15,997 bases of DNA from an uncultured Clostridia bacterium (GCA_934254815.1 CAKQME010000023.1:1-15997), one strand, 5' to 3'; positions 1 to 6,427 are shown, counted from the stretch's first letter. Numbers and translations: made by a program. Notes: a model not told the origin generated them from the sequence alone.

Positions 1-230
1 TGAGGATAAATTTGCGGTTTTATACTTTCAAAAATTACTCTCGAAACATCGCGCAAAGTCGATTCAACAACCTGCAAGCCTTTTACGTCACCGTTTGGCG
101 CAACACCGAAATATAAAACACCTTTTTCGTGCTTGTTTAATATTGCAACAATGTCTTTCATTGCATCGTGCATTTCACTTGTGCTTTTCTTAAATTCAAG
201 TTCTTCCGTTTCGTGTCCGAAATTTATCAT
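1..230 (-). CDS. AlbA_2 / Schlafen-type putative DNA-binding protein, N-terminal part
   Basis: Only the first 76 codons lie in the window; the gene continues past the left edge. The start is the ATG at 228-230, preceded by GGAGG at 237-241. The peptide reads like the AlbA_2 (Schlafen AAA_4-like) fold common at the N-terminus of RecG-like or transcription-regulator ATP-binding proteins: an early 'ELEFKKS' strand (residues 10-16), then a helix and 'KGVLYFGVAPNGDVKGL' (36-52), which fits the usual glycine-rich 'G-x-hydrophobic-GV-x-x-x-G-x-V-x-G' pattern. Family members bind nucleic acid and are often autoregulatory. What the missing C-terminal part carries (ATPase, winged helix or other) cannot be said. 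It is divergent from the mobilisation module and could belong to the element or to the host. Confidence 0.7.
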   Translation of the reverse strand, partial: MINFGHETEELEFKKSTSEMHDAMKDIVAILNKHEKGVLYFGVAPNGDVKGLQVVESTLRDVSRVIFESIKPQIYP

Positions 231-260
231 CTCAAACCTCCACTCTATGATTTCAACATT

Positions 261-315
261 AGTATATCAAAATCGGGGACAAATGTCAAGACAAAATGTC
301 CCTTATATTGTCCCC
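261..315 (-). promoter_or_regulatory. Promoter with overlapping GGGACA/TGTCCC operator for the AlbA_2-type gene
   Basis: Read on the minus strand, -35 TTGACA (284-289) and -10 TATACT (261-266) are 17 bases apart. The -35 and spacer lie in an inverted repeat: GGGGACA-AA-TGTC (275-287) faces GACAAAATGTCCC (290-302), and a third half-site TTGTCCCC (308-315) lies just upstream. Such overlap is typical of a repressor site. Autoregulation by the AlbA_2-type protein is the simplest guess but is not shown. Confidence 0.6.
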
Positions 316-389
316 CTTTTGTGCCGTATATTTAAAATTTTTGTCGATTTAATAATAAAAGCATATTTGAAAAAAATAATCAAAAACAC

Positions 390-418
390 TTGACGAACAA
401 ATGTTCGTATGTTATACT
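390..418 (+). promoter_or_regulatory. LexA-controlled (SOS) promoter
   Basis: -35 TTGACG (390-395) and -10 TATACT (413-418) are 17 bases apart. The spacer holds CGAACAAATGTTCG (394-407), an exact match to the Gram-positive LexA box CGAAC-N4-GTTCG, so bound LexA would block the polymerase. Transcription should start near 425 and run into the structured leader and on towards the relaxase gene. Confidence 0.85.
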
Positions 419-424
419 ATAATA

Positions 425-730
425 GTCTTGATATAAGGTCAAATCATTGCGCCGTAAGAAAGGCGTTATCGGGCGTGAAGGAGTTGCCCGATTGTTCGTT
501 CCCTTTTGTGGACTCGGACAGGATAATTACCGTCGTTTACCATAGAATTGTAGTCAGGTGTGGCAATTCCGCGACGGGCGTTGAAATCGTTAAAAAAGAG
601 AGATTTCGACGTGGGTTTTATTGTAATACGATTTTTTAGATAAAATCGACTAAAAATTAAATAATTCGGGGATTGAAATCCGTGCGAAGAACGAGCCATT
701 TAAGGCAACCGAAATCGCACGGATTTTTTT
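425..730 (+). ncRNA. Putative structured, SOS-induced leader RNA or small RNA of the mobile element
   Basis: Between the SOS promoter and a strong terminator lie about 305 bases without a convincing gene. They form a chain of hairpins: ATCGGGC/GCCCGAT (468-474 with 486-492, GGAG in the loop), GAATTG/CAATTC (545-550 with 564-569), a 10-pair stem with one G-U (579-588 with 602-611), CGATTTT/AAAATCG (629-635 with 642-648), then the terminator. An open frame at 409-639 starts inside the -10 region and has no ribosome binding site, so it was not called. The transcript could be a free small RNA or an attenuator leader for the relaxase genes. I do not recognise a known RNA family. Confidence 0.45.
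676..730 (+). terminator. Rho-independent terminator ending the leader RNA
   Basis: A 12-pair stem, AAATCCGTGCGA (676-687) with its exact complement (715-726), is followed by a T run to 730. The loop holds a second small stem, GCC/GGC around ATTTAA. The stem could be opened by an alternative fold with upstream leader sequence. Confidence 0.8.
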
Positions 731-747
731 ATCCATATATACAAATC

Positions 748-764
748 GGAGGTGCATTATGTAA
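748..764 (+). promoter_or_regulatory. Minimal start-stop ORF (ATG-TAA) behind a strong ribosome binding site
   Basis: GGAGG (748-752) is followed at ideal spacing by ATG (759-761) and at once by TAA (762-764). Such start-stop sites can hold a ribosome and shape downstream transcription or translation. It lies between two terminators, which suits a regulatory role, but it may instead be the remains of a decayed gene. Confidence 0.4.
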
Positions 765-794
765 CGAAAACTAAAACTTAATACTTGTATTTTA

Positions 795-828
795 AGTCGG
801 TGATAGAAAAAATATCAGCGGCTTTTTT
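795..828 (+). terminator. Second terminator in the leader region
   Basis: An 11-position stem (795-805 with 813-823; one G-G mismatch, one G-U) closes a GAAAAAA loop and is followed by TTTTTT. It is a second stop signal between the SOS promoter and the relaxase gene, so the mobilisation genes need read-through, antitermination or another promoter. Confidence 0.65.
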
Positions 829-851
829 GTCGTCTTTCGGGAGGTAAGACA

Positions 852-932
852 ATGAAAAATTATAATCAATACCGCCCGCCGTAGCGGGAAGAACTTTGGA
901 AACAAACAGGAAGTAAAACAGAAGGCTTATGA
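852..932 (+). other. Short ORF interrupted by an in-frame TAG, upstream of oriT
   Basis: GGGAGG (839-844) sits 7 bases before ATG 852. The frame reads MKNYNQYRPP, then TAG (882-884), then REELWKQTGSKTEGL and TGA (930-932). The part after TAG looks as protein-like as the part before. It may be a 10-residue leader peptide ending at 884, or a 26-residue gene broken by an amber codon. Its TGA overlaps an ATG at 929 that opens the relaxase frame, an arrangement seen in translational coupling, though that ATG runs through the oriT. Confidence 0.4.
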
Positions 933-1036
933 GCAAAGTGTACATACTATACTTTGCTTTGCAAAATAGTGTGCTCTGCGAGGCTGTGAATCCACTAATA
1001 AAACAGTCGGCAGAGATTATCTACACACTTTGCTCA
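930..1036 (+). other. oriT: Probable MobV-type origin of transfer (oriT)
   Basis: Just upstream of the relaxase gene lies an inverted repeat ACTTTGC/GCAAAAT (951-957 with 961-967; one mismatch) followed by TAGTGTG (967-973). In pMV158 an ACTTTAT/ATAAAGT hairpin is followed by ATAGTGTG and the MobM nick, so the expected nick here is just after 973. An outer exact 12-base inverted repeat, TGAGCAAAGTGT (930-941) with 1025-1036, encloses the site. The likeness to pMV158 is from memory, not an alignment search. Confidence 0.7.
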
Positions 1037-1072
1037 ATGAAAATAAAAACAAATTTCAGGAGGAAAATCATC

Positions 1073-2110
1073 ATTTCATATTTAGTGTGCCATATGGAGA
1101 AATACCATAAACAAGACGTCGCCCCTATCGAAAAGGAAAACGAGCGGGACGAAAATTACGGAGCGGCAAATCCGCAGATAGACAGCGAGCGGACGAGAAA
1201 CAATTATCGCTTTACGCCGTATTTCGGAAAAACTTATATGGAGTTTATAAACGGCAGAATAAAAGAGTTAGGCTTATCCCCGCGCAAGGACGCGGTTGTT
1301 ATGAACTCTTTCGTGTTAGGTTCGGATAAAACCTTTTTCGACGGATTAGCCAAGGTTGAACAGTATAACTTTTTCTCGGACTGTTACAAATTTTTTGCAG
1401 AGCGTTACGGCGAAGAAAACATTATCGCGGCGGTAGTACATACCGACGAAACAACGCCGCATATGCACTTAAACTTAATGCCCGTAACGAAAGACGGACG
1501 GCTTTGCAGTAAACAACTTTTCGATAAACCGCAACTGCAACAGTTGCAGACAGATTTTTACGAAACCGTCGGAAAACGTTGGGGTTTACAGCGCGGCAAA
1601 GAAAGCAGTCAGAAGAAACATCTTTCCACCGCCGAATTTAAGGCGAAAAAGATAATCGAACAAGCGGAAGCCATACGGGAAGAAAGTCAGGTTTATGCAG
1701 ACGCTTTAACCGAGGCAAAAAGCGGAAATATTCCGAGGAAACGCGGTAAGTTACAAGAGCAAGTAATCGCTTTAACAGCGACAAATAACGACCTTTCAAA
1801 GCAACTTACAAAATCTATGGATGAAGCCTTGCTATATGCTAAAAGATCGGAAGCGTTGCAAAAGGAAAAGGATAATAATTCCCATTATACAAACGTCGGC
1901 AAAGAACTTGCAAGAACAAACCCGACGGAATATCGGCGTATCGTCCACGGAAAGCCGAAAACAATCGGAGGTTTTTTCGATTCCGTGCTTTCGCTCTTCA
2001 CGCTTGATATTGTGCGGCAAGTCCCCCGGTTACAGCAAATAGAAGCGGAAATCGAAGAAGAACGCAAAAAGCAAGAAAAACAAGGCAACACCAACAACTA
2101 CAAAAATTAA
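1073..2110 (+). CDS. mobV: MobV-family relaxase (Pre/Mob plasmid recombination protein)
   Basis: MobV relaxases nick one strand at oriT and lead it into the recipient. Motif HTDETTPHMH (residues 123-132 from this start) is the metal-binding HxDExxPHxH signature; a coiled-coil-rich C-terminal half follows. Start: AGGAGG lies at 1058-1063 and no ATG follows at normal distance. Starting at ATT 1073 gives (M)SYLVCHMEK, aligning without gaps to MobM (MSYMVARMQK). ATC at 1070 is the other option. The frame is open back to ATG 929 (393 residues), but that stretch overlaps the oriT; ATG 1037 and 1094 are less likely. Oddity: the position of the MobM catalytic His22 is Glu here (KENER versus KHNER). 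It lies downstream of the SOS leader and two terminators. Confidence 0.85.
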   Translation: MSYLVCHMEKYHKQDVAPIEKENERDENYGAANPQIDSERTRNNYRFTPYFGKTYMEFINGRIKELGLSPRKDAVVMNSFVLGSDKTFFDGLAKVEQYNFFSDCYKFFAERYGEENIIAAVVHTDETTPHMHLNLMPVTKDGRLCSKQLFDKPQLQQLQTDFYETVGKRWGLQRGKESSQKKHLSTAEFKAKKIIEQAEAIREESQVYADALTEAKSGNIPRKRGKLQEQVIALTATNNDLSKQLTKSMDEALLYAKRSEALQKEKDNNSHYTNVGKELARTNPTEYRRIVHGKPKTIGGFFDSVLSLFTLDIVRQVPRLQQIEAEIEEERKKQEKQGNTNNYKN

Positions 2111-2142
2111 AGGGATATTTTCTACCCGTTCATAAAAAGAGC

Positions 2143-2171
2143 TTGACTCCTGAGAGTAAAATTGCTATAAT
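2143..2171 (+). promoter_or_regulatory. Strong promoter for the small regulator and recombinase genes
   Basis: -35 TTGACT (2143-2148) and -10 TATAAT (2166-2171) are exactly 17 bases apart. An imperfect palindrome ACTC-CTGA-GAGT (2146-2157) overlaps the -35 and the spacer and could be the operator of the ribbon-helix-helix-like protein encoded directly downstream. Confidence 0.75.
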
Positions 2172-2211
2172 ATGTATCAATACGATTTTATATCTTCGGA
2201 GGAACAGTTCA

Positions 2212-2436
2212 ATGGAACGGAAAGAAGATACTCCCGTGCGTAAAACGCGCAGGAAGTATGAAGAAAGAAATAAAGAAAAGAGAAAGCAAGCGAGCGGCAA
2301 TTTCGGAACGATGATACCTAGAGCCTTATATGATGAAATAAACGCTTTTCTCGAAGAAAACGGAATTACGAAAGTCCGACTAATCAAAGAAGGCTACGAA
2401 GCTTTGAAAAATATGAAAAAAGACGGCAAATTATAA
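2212..2436 (+). CDS. Small ribbon-helix-helix-like DNA-binding protein
   Basis: 74 residues from ATG 2212, which has GGAGG at 2198-2202; the frame extends upstream to ATG 2143, but that codon is inside the -35 box. The N-terminal third is very basic (residues 1-27, rich in R/K/E). Residues 30-66 read like an RHH fold: a short strand (NFGTMIP), helix 1 (RALYDEINAFLEENG), then turn and helix 2 (TKVRLIKEGYEAL). Small proteins of this kind sit between mob and recombinase genes in many clostridial mobilisable elements and are thought to regulate the element or assist the relaxase. Autoregulation through the palindrome in its promoter is plausible. A weak hairpin ACGGCA/TGCCGT with TTTT spans its stop (2423-2456). 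Confidence 0.65.
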   Translation: MERKEDTPVRKTRRKYEERNKEKRKQASGNFGTMIPRALYDEINAFLEENGITKVRLIKEGYEALKNMKKDGKL

Positions 2437-2490
2437 GCCGCCCTTCCTGCCGTTTTACGTAAATAAATCATTGATAAGGAGATTATATTT

Positions 2491-2715
2491 ACGGAAAACA
2501 CGGCTAAAAGACAAGAAAACGATTACAATTACAGATTAGAGTATCACCCTATCGGAGATAAAACCTTCGTTGTGGTAGCACGGGAACAACTCGGCGTGAC
2601 AGATACTCCGCTCGATATTATGAAACGCCTGATAACACGCCAAAGCGCGCGAATACAATCAGGCGAACCGGTACGAACTCGCTGTTTGCCGCATAACGGA
2701 GGTAAACAATTATGA
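2491..2715 (+). CDS. TnpW-like small element protein without a normal start codon
   Basis: A 74-codon frame opens after AAGGAG (2476-2481) and ends at TGA 2713-2715, overlapping the recombinase ATG (2712) as ATGA. It has no ATG, GTG or TTG at a useful place: the codon at the expected position (2488-2490) is TTT, followed by ACG 2491. I set the start at ACG only to mark the frame. The peptide (TENTAKRQENDYNYRLEYHPIG..., with KTFVVV at residues 24-29 and PLDIMKRLI at 40-48) resembles the short TnpW proteins of Tn4451-type elements in layout, by memory of the family. It is either translated from a rare start or broken; reading into this stop may help recombinase translation by coupling. Confidence 0.5.
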   Translation, partial: TENTAKRQENDYNYRLEYHPIGDKTFVVVAREQLGVTDTPLDIMKRLITRQSARIQSGEPVRTRCLPHNGGKQL

Positions 2716-4364
2716 TAGGACAAACGGCGATTAAAAATAACAAAAAATACAATTACGGAGGTGACGTAACGGCATTATACGCAAGATTATCCAAAGACGA
2801 CGACCTTGTCGGAGACAGCAACAGTATCGTTCATCAAAAGGAAATTCTCGCAAAATATGCGAAAGAACACGGCTTTACCAATATTGAATTCTACGTTGAC
2901 GACGGCTTTTCGGGTACGAATTTCAATCGCCCCGACTTTCAGCGAATGATGACTGACGCGGAAGAAGGCAGAATTTCTACCGTTATCGTAAAGGATATGT
3001 CTCGATTCGGCAGAGATTACATAATGGTTGGGTATTACACCGAAATCTATTTCTCGAATCTTGACATTCGCTTTATTGCGATCAACGATAACGTAGACAG
3101 CAATATTCAGACGGAAAACGACCTGACGCCGTTCAAAAACGTATTTAATGAGTGGTATGCAAGAGATACGTCGAAGAAAATTCGCGCAGTATTCAAAGCA
3201 AAAGGCAATTCCGGTAAACATCTTTCGACTAATTCCCCGTTCGGATATAAAAAAGATCCGAATGACAAAGATAAATGGATTATAGACGAAGACGCCGCGG
3301 CTACGGTAAGACGAATATTTCAAATGTTTGTTGACGGTTATCGCATTTCGGAAATCGGGCACAAATTAACGGAAGAAAAAGTTGAAACGCCTATGCTTTA
3401 CTATATAAATCGAGGAATTAAAACGAATGCAAGAAGCGAATATCCCGAAATATGGGATTCGATGAGCATTAAATACATTTTAGATCAAACGGCATACGCG
3501 GGACATACAGTAAATTTTCAGACGGCAGTAAAATCCTATAAAACAAAAAAACAAATTCGTTTGCCCAAGGAAGATTGGATAATCTACCGCAATACGCAAG
3601 AGCCGATTATAGACGAAAAAACTTTTGAAACGGTACAGCAAATGCGAAAAGTAAAACGCGCCCGCACAAAATACAATGAGCCGAATATGTTTTCGGGATT
3701 GCTCTACTGCGCTGACTGCGGCAATCATCTGACGATTCAGCGCGTAGCACGAAACAGGAAAATGGACAATTTTTCCTGTGCGACCTATCGCAAGAAAAAG
3801 AAAGGCTTGTGTAGTTGCCATCGAATTTTGGTATCCGACCTTGAAACGATAGTTAAAGAAGATTTGCAAAAAGTATGCGAATACGCTTTTCTTCACGAAA
3901 AAGAATTTACGGACGAATACTTGTCCGGTTCTAAAAAAGAAACGGTAAAGTTTCAGTCTAAAACTAAAGCCGAATTAAAACGGCTTTCCGAAAGGCAAGA
4001 AGAAATAGGCAGAGTTATCCGTAAACTTTATGAAGATAACGTAAACGGCAGAATCACAGATGAACGATTTGACTTCCTTGCAAAATCTTACGATGACGAA
4101 GTTAACGATCTGAAAACGAAAATTCAAGAGTTACAAAATGCACTTGCTTCATCGGTTCAGGACGAAGAAAAACTCTCAAAGTTTCTAAAAGTTGTAAAAA
4201 GTTATACGGAAATCGAAGAGTTGACGCCCGAAATTCTCAATAGTTTCATTGAAAAAATTTATATCGGCGAAACCGAGAAATACAACGGCAGAAAAATGCA
4301 GAAAGTAGAAATTATCTACAAATTCGTAGGCGCAATCAATTTACCGCAGTATAATTCATATTAA
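2712..4364 (+). CDS. TnpX-like large serine recombinase
   Basis: 550 residues; ATG 2712 has GGAGG at 2698-2702. Large serine recombinases of the Tn4451 TnpX group excise and insert circular elements through a 5'-phosphoserine link. Resolvase catalytic domain about residues 18-165, with YARLS (nucleophile Ser27) and RFGRD (98-102). Recombinase domain about 175-310. Zinc ribbon with C333-x2-C336 and later C356, C367, C369. A Lys/Glu-rich coiled coil about 405-480, then a C-terminal segment (ELTPEILNSFIEKIYIGE) typical of the group. All key residues are present, so it is probably active. It is the last rightward gene of the left module, and element ends often lie just past such a gene, which points to 4365-4530. 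Confidence 0.93.
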   Translation: MIGQTAIKNNKKYNYGGDVTALYARLSKDDDLVGDSNSIVHQKEILAKYAKEHGFTNIEFYVDDGFSGTNFNRPDFQRMMTDAEEGRISTVIVKDMSRFGRDYIMVGYYTEIYFSNLDIRFIAINDNVDSNIQTENDLTPFKNVFNEWYARDTSKKIRAVFKAKGNSGKHLSTNSPFGYKKDPNDKDKWIIDEDAAATVRRIFQMFVDGYRISEIGHKLTEEKVETPMLYYINRGIKTNARSEYPEIWDSMSIKYILDQTAYAGHTVNFQTAVKSYKTKKQIRLPKEDWIIYRNTQEPIIDEKTFETVQQMRKVKRARTKYNEPNMFSGLLYCADCGNHLTIQRVARNRKMDNFSCATYRKKKKGLCSCHRILVSDLETIVKEDLQKVCEYAFLHEKEFTDEYLSGSKKETVKFQSKTKAELKRLSERQEEIGRVIRKLYEDNVNGRITDERFDFLAKSYDDEVNDLKTKIQELQNALASSVQDEEKLSKFLKVVKSYTEIEELTPEILNSFIEKIYIGETEKYNGRKMQKVEIIYKFVGAINLPQYNSY

Positions 4365-4383
4365 AGCACGCGGGAATGAAAAA

Positions 4384-4412
4384 CGGGTAGGCAGTTAAAA
4401 CCTACCTACCCG
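4384..4412. repeat. Hairpin downstream of the TnpX-like gene
   Basis: CGGGTAGG (4384-4391) and CCTACCCG (4405-4412) form a perfect 8-base inverted repeat. No T run follows, so it is not a classic terminator. It lies where the left module should end and may be part of a recombinase attachment site. Confidence 0.45.
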
Positions 4413-4496
4413 AAAATTCCCCACGAATAATTAACTAAATGCAGCTCTTAAATTCAAATATTCCGAGAAGTGCGTAAAACACTAAATAAAGTAACA

Positions 4497-4528
4497 AAAA
4501 AGCACAAGACCTAAATCTTGTGCTTTTT
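4497..4528. terminator. Bidirectional terminator between the two convergent recombinase genes
   Basis: AAAAAGCACAAGA (4497-4509) pairs perfectly with 4516-4528 around a 6-base loop, giving a stem with A/T tracts on both sides. It can end transcription of both recombinase genes. Confidence 0.85.
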
Positions 4529-4532
4529 GTGT

Positions 4533-4556
4533 TTTGTAGCTTTTTCGTACTACAAA
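4533..4556. repeat. Inverted repeat over the stop codon of the second recombinase
   Basis: TTTGTAG (4533-4539) and CTACAAA (4550-4556) flank a 10-base centre; the right arm contains the stop codon of the minus-strand recombinase. Serine recombinase attachment sites are often at this place, so this is a candidate core or half-site. Confidence 0.35.
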
Positions 4557-6088
4557 GATGGTGCCGTGTGGCATAATTTGTACGAACCTGTTTTAGAAGA
4601 AATAGCGGTTTTATCCGCCGTTTCTATCTCTTTTTCTGTTTTTGTGACGTGTTCTTTTGTTAGTTTTAGGTGTTCGGGGCTGTCCGTAAAGTTGTAGGTT
4701 ATTACAATTTCATCGTCATAAAGTATTACTTCCCGTATAAACGCATTTACAATTAGTTTTCGCACTTTTATGTCGTCCGTGTTATCAAACACGAATTTAC
4801 TTAAAAACATCTCTATATCGTCCGCAGTTAAGTATGTGTAACTGCGGGCTTTTTCTTTAAGGATTTCTACGTCGTATTGCGATATACGATTTTCAAGTTC
4901 GGTCAGACGGCTTTTCGTCGTTTCGGTGATTATGCCTTGCTCGATTGCCTTTACGATATTATTCTGTGCTTTTACCGCCTCGGTGCGGTTCTTTTCAATA
5001 AGTTTCAAAGCCGTGTTGTCTGCGGTTTCTTTTTTATGTACGTTGTATATGCTTTGCGCAATCTTCTTGACATTGTTCACGCTCGATAACATTTGAGTCG
5101 TTGCGTTTATCACCGTATCTTCGATAAACTGTTTTTGCACTCTGCTCATATTGCATTTAGCACGCTTGCGACGTTTGGAAAGGCAAATATAGTAGTAATG
5201 AATTGCACCCGTATGAGAAGTTCCGCTTTCACCGCCCATTCTGTGCTTGCAATCTCCGCATATGAGTTTTCCCGAAAGGATATAGTCGAAAATCTCTTTT
5301 TTACGGCTCGGCGCAAGTTTGTTTTCTTCGTTTATTGCGTTTACCTTGTTCCAAAGTTCGTCCGATATAATTCTCGGAAAGATATTGTCGTATAATTCTC
5401 CTTGGTGTTCCACAACTCCGGTATATCTTTTGTTGTGCAGAATGAAATACAAATATTTGTGGTCTACGAGTTTACCGTTTTTTCTGCGGCAACCGCATTC
5501 CTTGAATTTATCCGCAATAGCAACTGCCTTATACCCCTGCGAATACATCAAAAACGCGTCTTCCACGATTTTGCTTTCGTATTCGTTCACAACGTATTTT
5601 TTGTCAACGACGTCATAGCCGAAAATATCTTGTCCGCCCGTGGCTTTACCTTTGCGCCAACTCTCTTTCAGTCCGCGATTGACTTTTTGCGTAAGTTCTT
5701 CCGAAAAGTATTGATTAAAACCTTCCAAAACGGTTTCCATCATACGACCTTCGGGACTGTCCGTAAGGTTTTCCATTGCAGAGAGAATTGTTACGCCGTT
5801 ATCTCGGAGCGTCTTTTTGTGTATTACCGATTCAAACTTGTTGCGTGAAAACCTGTCTAATTTGTAAACGATAAGGTACTGCCACTCTTTGCGGCTGCTG
5901 TCTTTCAGCATTTTTTGAAATGCGACACGGTTGTCGTTCGTTCCCGTCATAGCGCGGTCGATATAGGTATCGACTATGAGTATACCGTTGTTTTGAGCAT
6001 ACTCTCGACACACACGAAGTTGTCCTTCAATCGATTGTTCGGTTTGGCTATCGCTGGAATAACGGGCATAAATAATTGCTTTTTTCAT
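4550..6088 (-). CDS. Large serine recombinase (second, convergent)
   Basis: 512 residues; ATG at 6086-6088 with AAAGGAG upstream on the minus strand (about 6101-6107). Resolvase domain about residues 3-140 with YARYSSD (nucleophile Ser11) and KLDRFSR (76-82). Recombinase domain about 155-260 (GYDVVDKKYVVNEYE, then YLYFILHNKRYTG). Zinc ribbon C277-x2-C280 with C302 and C312. Coiled coil about 345-425. The family inserts and excises mobile elements; the 'YARYSSDxQTEQSIEGQLR' start is typical of a common gut Firmicute group. It is clearly different from the TnpX-like protein, so it belongs to another element or a nested one. It points left, so that element should extend rightwards from about 4530. 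Confidence 0.92.
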   Translation of the reverse strand: MKKAIIYARYSSDSQTEQSIEGQLRVCREYAQNNGILIVDTYIDRAMTGTNDNRVAFQKMLKDSSRKEWQYLIVYKLDRFSRNKFESVIHKKTLRDNGVTILSAMENLTDSPEGRMMETVLEGFNQYFSEELTQKVNRGLKESWRKGKATGGQDIFGYDVVDKKYVVNEYESKIVEDAFLMYSQGYKAVAIADKFKECGCRRKNGKLVDHKYLYFILHNKRYTGVVEHQGELYDNIFPRIISDELWNKVNAINEENKLAPSRKKEIFDYILSGKLICGDCKHRMGGESGTSHTGAIHYYYICLSKRRKRAKCNMSRVQKQFIEDTVINATTQMLSSVNNVKKIAQSIYNVHKKETADNTALKLIEKNRTEAVKAQNNIVKAIEQGIITETTKSRLTELENRISQYDVEILKEKARSYTYLTADDIEMFLSKFVFDNTDDIKVRKLIVNAFIREVILYDDEIVITYNFTDSPEHLKLTKEHVTKTEKEIETADKTAISSKTGSYKLCHTAPSL

Positions 6089-6171
6089 TTTGGTTATTAA
6101 CTCCTTTTAATTTTTTTTGTCTTTCGACGGAAACCGAACAATCCGATTTTGGCGAACACAGCAAGGAAACA

Positions 6172-6226
6172 GTAAAAAATATAGGGGAATTTTTTGTGTC
6201 TTTATAGTTCTCACTATATTTTTTAC
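6172..6226. repeat. 12-base perfect inverted repeat in the intergenic region 6089-6465
   Basis: GTAAAAAATATA (6172-6183) and TATATTTTTTAC (6215-6226) flank 31 bases. It lies between the divergent recombinase gene and the small gene at 6466. It could be an operator or cruciform; AT-richness makes chance more likely than for a GC-rich repeat. The rest of 6089-6465 holds the hairpin GTCTTG/CAAGAC (6311-6316 with 6332-6337) and two TCGCAA repeats, and no other gene is seen. Confidence 0.45.
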
Positions 6227-6349
6227 CCTTGCGGTGGCTCGATTTGTGTTTGCACCCATAAAAGTTTTCAGACCGAAATCGGATAGGCTTTCCGCGAGAA
6301 AGAAAAAAACGTCTTGTTTCTTCCTTGTCCACAAGACTACAATCCAAAG

Positions 6350-6427
6350 TCGCAAGTTTTTTGCGAGTTCGACTGAAATTTTCCAAAAAAATGAAAAAAT
6401 TTACTCAAAGTCGCAAAGAAGTTGCGA
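6350..6427 (+). repeat. Dispersed hairpin repeat, copies 1 and 2
   Basis: Copy 1: TCGCAA (6350-6355), 5 bases, TTGCGA (6361-6366), then GTTCGAC. Copy 2: TCGCAA (6411-6416), 5 bases, TTGCGA (6422-6427), then GTTTGAC. Both begin AAGTCGCAA or similar. Arms and following GTT are kept while the loop varies, which suggests selection on the hairpin or on a protein site. The pair stands upstream of the small gene at 6466. Confidence 0.7.

Noticed and set aside
409..639. 76-residue frame inside the SOS leader
   Set aside because: Its ATG overlaps the -10 box, there is no ribosome binding site, and the stretch is explained by RNA hairpins.
882..884. TAG reassignment (recoding) to explain the amber in the short ORF
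   Set aside because: The second serine recombinase ends with TAG at a sensible place, so TAG works as a stop here.
929..1072. 48-residue N-terminal extension of the relaxase from ATG 929
   Set aside because: It is made of oriT hairpins, lacks a good ribosome binding site, and the MobM-like N-terminus begins right after AGGAGG at 1058-1063.
2143..2211. Longer start for the RHH-like protein at 2143
   Set aside because: That ATG overlaps the -35 box of the gene's own promoter; ATG 2212 has GGAGG at ideal spacing.
2787..3362. Long minus-strand frames opposite the TnpX-like gene and similar frames opposite rng and the second recombinase
   Set aside because: They are antisense shadows without ribosome binding sites or protein-like composition.
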